Source: Cotesia glomerata (lineage: Eukaryota; Arthropoda; Insecta; Hymenoptera; Braconidae). From it: 64,000 nucleotides of DNA. This document shows positions 61,166-64,000 of this stretch, one piece after another. How positions within the stretch are numbered: the first letter of the stretch is position 1; every line of letters begins with the position of its first letter. The notes beneath the pieces were generated by a model. That model searched no databases. It worked only from the letters and a program-made list of their open reading frames with translations, and had not been told where the DNA came from. The translations under genes and the position numbers were made by a program. The DNA is taken from assembly GCF_020080835.1 (NCBI RefSeq), contig NC_058160.1, positions 1,054,001 to 1,118,000 of the forward strand. Direction: 5' to 3'.

Positions 61166-62096
61166 GATCAAAAAGATCATGACCTGAATTTATGCTTTTT
61201 TATCGTTTTATATAATTTTTGATGAATTCTTAGAGCAGTTTTGAATAGTTTCTGCTTCAATATATTATTTCTGACATATTTTATTATATTATTGTTAATT
61301 AATTTCATTATTTTCAAAATTAATTATTAAAGTGCCCGAATAATATTTATTTAAACAAAAAATTATAATTGCCGTTTCAGTTTTGTTTTCAAAAAATTTC
61401 ATGAAATTTTGTTAAATTCTGATTTTTTTTTTTATTTACTTGTTATTATACTCAATATAAAGTAATTAAAAATGCCGTAAGAAATTATTATTACTGATTA
61501 AATATTTTTAAGGATTTCTGTTAAATTTTTTATTTTGAATTTAAATTTTAATAAAAATATCAGATTTATCAAGATCTTTCTTTTAAACAATTATATTTTT
61601 ATCAAGAAATGTTTTTTATAATTTTTCTGAATTTTCAAAATTTGACTAAAAAATTTTAATTAAAAAATTTGTTTTTAATTCAAACGTTAATTTTCCTATT
61701 TGTAATAACTAATAATTATATTTGTTTTCCATAAATTTTTAAAAAAATTTCAACTTTAATCAGCAATTGGACAGTCGTAAAAATTTTTAAATAAATAAAT
61801 TAACTAGCTCACTCGGCTGACGATCAATAAACTTCAATTGCAATTAATCACTCGTAATTGAACGAATAAAAAAAATATATTGATATTTTCAATTATGTGA
61901 AAATAATTTTGTCGAGTTATGCAATGAAAATTAATAATGATTAAATATTATTCAATATATTTGGCTATTAATTAAATAGAGGCACGAACGTGACTAAAAA
62001 AATATATGTAAATTTTTTACACACACGGTGTGGAATTTTGAAAGATTCAGCATTGATGAAAATAATTGGTAGTATAATACAACGAAAATGATTATT
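61166..62096. other. AT-rich DNA downstream of the terminal exon
   Basis: No frames. TTATTATATTATTG-type simple sequence. The segment 61440-61600 (AAATGCCGTAAGAAATTATT) recurs at 62530-62680, a short local duplication on either side of the coding exon. Confidence 0.5.
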
Positions 62097-62102
62097 TTTA
62101 TT
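62097..62102 (-). terminator. poly(A) signal after the 62-kb terminal exon
   Basis: On the - strand AATAAA (complement of 62097-62102) begins 21 bases after the TGA stop at 62123. This supports a terminal exon with a very short 3' UTR. Longer isoforms using AT-rich signals downstream are possible. Confidence 0.55.
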
Positions 62103-62122
62103 CAGCTAAATTGATCAAGCGC

Positions 62123-62467
62123 TCAATAAGCCGCAGCCTGGTGATGCATGATGGGGTTGAAATGGTGGCCTAGGTGGTGGGGCGGTGGAGGCGCAGATAG
62201 AGGGCTGTGCTGCGGTCCTACCGGTGGCGGTTGACAGTGAAACCAATCGTTTATTTCTGGTGGCCTCAATGACGACGCATGATGATTACTTATATTACCC
62301 GAATGGTTCACTGGGGTGGTCGCTGTCGTTGATGATACTATTGCCGGTGGTTGCGGGGACTCCGTGTGTCCTGTCACTGATAAACTCCCGCCACTGCTGC
62401 TACTTTCTTCACCTTCGCTTTCATATCCACTGCTGACTTTTCCTTCTCCCATTGTCATTCCGTGCAC
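62123..62467 (-). CDS. 3'-terminal coding exon of an unidentified Ser-, His- and Pro-rich protein (partial)
   Basis: Seen on the - strand: ATTACAG immediately precedes 62467, the exon opens GTGCACGGAATG (Val-His-Gly-Met), stays open for 114 codons and ends GCGGCTTAT-TGA at 62123. The peptide has an acidic serine segment (GYESEGEESSSSGGS), a Ser/Thr/Pro-rich linker with NHSGN, an NDWFHC motif, and a Pro/His-rich end (PPPPHHLGHH, then NPIMHHQAAAY). G+C is far above the surroundings. The first codon is GTG after a splice site, not a start, so earlier exons lie to the right, probably past 64000. Such low-complexity His/Pro/Ser tails are common in developmental transcription factors. That is only a compositional inference; no DNA-binding domain is in the window and I cannot name the gene. 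Confidence 0.72.
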   Translation of the reverse strand: MHGMTMGEGKVSSGYESEGEESSSSGGSLSVTGHTESPQPPAIVSSTTATTPVNHSGNISNHHASSLRPPEINDWFHCQPPPVGPQHSPLSAPPPPHHLGHHFNPIMHHQAAAY

Positions 62468-62680
62468 CTGTAATTATTTTTATTTTTTATTTTGTTATTG
62501 TCGTCACTATACTTTATTTAAAGTACTTAAAAATGCCGTAAGAAATTATTATTATTACTGATTAAATAATTGTTTAAATATTTTTAAGGGTTTTATTTAT
62601 AAATCTGTTAAATTGTTACTTTGAATTTAAATTCTGATAAAAATGTCAAAGATATGATAAGATTTATCAAGATTTTTCTT

Positions 62681-63411
62681 TTAAGGAAGTTCGAGCGTAA
62701 ATAATGAGTCAAAATAATGATAAAATTTTTTTTTAATTTTAGTCTTCCCAATATTCGTCAAAATTCTTTATTTTAATTTAAAATAATTTAAACAATTTAA
62801 TAATTTATGAGTTTTACTTATTTAATAAAGTAAAGTAATAAATTGACTTTGGTATTTATTACTTGCCGGAATAAATAAACAGATTTGGCAATAGCGCGCT
62901 TGATTATACCCATAACAGAGACGTGGATGAGTGTGTCAGTTAAACATTTCTCTCTCTGTAACTATATTTCTATCCTTTTCTTTTTTCTCAGCTGTTGACG
63001 CGATGTTGTCAAATCTTTATTCGAATAAATGGCTGACGATAAACCAGTTACAAACATAAAATTTGACTTTAAATATTTCAAAAATTATATCGGTAATGTA
63101 TTATTATTAAATTGTTTTTATATTTTGCAATAATCTAAGTTTCTTGTGTATAGTTTTTTATCCGTTAAAGTTGGGAGGTTAATATTGAAATAAATAATTA
63201 AAGTCTCGACAAAACGTTTGTCCGCCATAACAGCCCGTGTATAAGGAGGTAAATATGTGATTTTTAAAATTTAATATCTAAGTAACTAAACGGTGAATCT
63301 TTTTCAAATTTTAGGATTAGATAAATGACGTATTTATTTATACGTATACTTAATTTCAAAGCTCAAAGTTGGAAATTATTTTTTACATTAGATTCGCTCG
63401 AACTTCCTTAA
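62681..63411. mobile_element. TIR element F2, intact
   Basis: TTAAGGAAGTTCGAGCG (62681-62697) and CGCTCGAACTTCCTTAA (63395-63411) are perfect 17-bp inverted ends that include TTAA on each side. This could mean a TTAA target, as in piggyBac-type elements, or simply TA plus TIR. It lies 214 bases to the right of the terminal coding exon, so probably in the intron of that gene. Confidence 0.8.
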
Positions 63412-63617
63412 ATAATTTTATTTTTAACAAGAAAGGTTTTTTATGATTTTTCTGAATTTTCAAAATTTGACTCAAAATTTTTTATAAATTTTATTAAAAA
63501 ATTTTTTAAATTCAAACTTAAAATTAAAATTTTAATAAAAATATCAAAAAATACAAGGAAAATTTGTAAGAATTATTTTTAATAGAAAATGAAATTTTTC
63601 ACAAAAAAGTTTTTTTA

Positions 63618-64000
63618 CACGGAGAGAAATTTATAGGAACCTTTCCAAAAATTATAGGAATGGTTCCTATAATAAAATGATCATTATAAGAGTGGTCCCT
63701 ATATTATTAAAGGAATGATTGCTATAATATTATAGGAATGGTTCCTATAATATTATAGGAATGACGCACATAATAATAGGAAAATGTTTATGTTCATAAT
63801 AATGAAGCAATCACTTGAAAAATATCAAGTAATTATTATATATTTTTTTGCTAATAAATTTTTTTTTGTAAATAAAAATTGATCTTTCACTAGAGTGAAA
63901 AAATTTCTTTTTCATAATTTTTATTCACGTGTGTACTTAATCTTAAATTGTTTATTCCAACTCAGTTATTATTGCGTTAGCTAATATTGAAAAATATTGT
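63618..64000. mobile_element. TIR element P2, runs off the right edge
   Basis: TA|CACGGAGAGAAATTTATAGG begins at 63618. The following 380 bases match 51116-51545 almost base for base, including GATCTTTCACTAGAGTGA. Confidence 0.78.

Noticed and set aside
1..64000. Integrated viral segment (for example polydnavirus-type provirus)
   Set aside because: No recognised viral gene family and no defined excision junctions; the mucin-like gene alone is not evidence.
1..64000. Hox-cluster microRNA such as mir-10
   Set aside because: I looked for its mature wording because of the regulator-like exon at 62 kb and did not see it.

Overview
The window is AT-rich eukaryotic DNA with short spliceosomal introns, an insect-style TATA plus TCAGT core promoter, and a very high density of small non-autonomous transposons. 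It most resembles an insect nuclear genome. A parasitoid hymenopteran is my guess from base composition and repeat style, but no gene here proves it. No rRNA, CRISPR array, operon, or transposase, Rep/helicase or reverse-transcriptase reading frame is visible. No viral gene is recognised.

Only two protein-coding loci are well supported. (1) A complete three-exon gene on the + strand (15632-19941) has a TATA box at 15527 and an initiator at 15555. It encodes an 854-residue secreted, Ser/Thr/Pro/Asn-rich, almost cysteine-free mucin-like protein whose first exon is exactly the signal peptide. (2) The last coding exon of a gene on the - strand (62467 down to 62123) encodes a Ser- and His/Pro-rich tail ending in AAAY. 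It has a splice acceptor directly before it and a poly(A) signal 21 bases after the stop. The rest of that gene lies beyond the right edge. Nuclear regulator is a guess from composition. A few short coding-looking islands (about 7078-7197, 11476-11720, 22368-22589, 25860-26350, 28430-28750) are listed at low confidence.

The remainder is a layered repeat landscape. At least four Helitron-type elements (1691-2680, 35460-36800, 41055-41727, 54479-55730), plus a fragment near 25.1 kb, begin with TC. Three of them end in a 19-base hairpin followed by CTAG, sit between A and T, and carry a variable number of about 237-bp foldback modules. More than a dozen families of TA-flanked terminal-inverted-repeat MITEs occur, labelled here B, C, D, E, F, G, I, K, L, M, N, O, P, Q. 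Several are nested, and in two cases a second copy of the host repeat gives the empty site (E inside F; D inside T). A 695-bp foldback with tRNA-like arms lies at 29041-29735, and a second tRNA-like sequence lies at about 48017-48090.

The most unusual non-genic structure is at 21411-21920. Two duplicated blocks contain 13 and 6 units at an exact 15-bp period, each unit resembling the RFX X-box; six sites match that consensus fully. Between repeats, less AT-rich unique islands (for example 1198-1330, 20150-20590, 34400-34960, 37090-37220, 43900-44300, 48450-48880, 53560-54010, 56140-56980) are candidate regulatory or unannotated transcribed DNA, but nothing in them is diagnostic.
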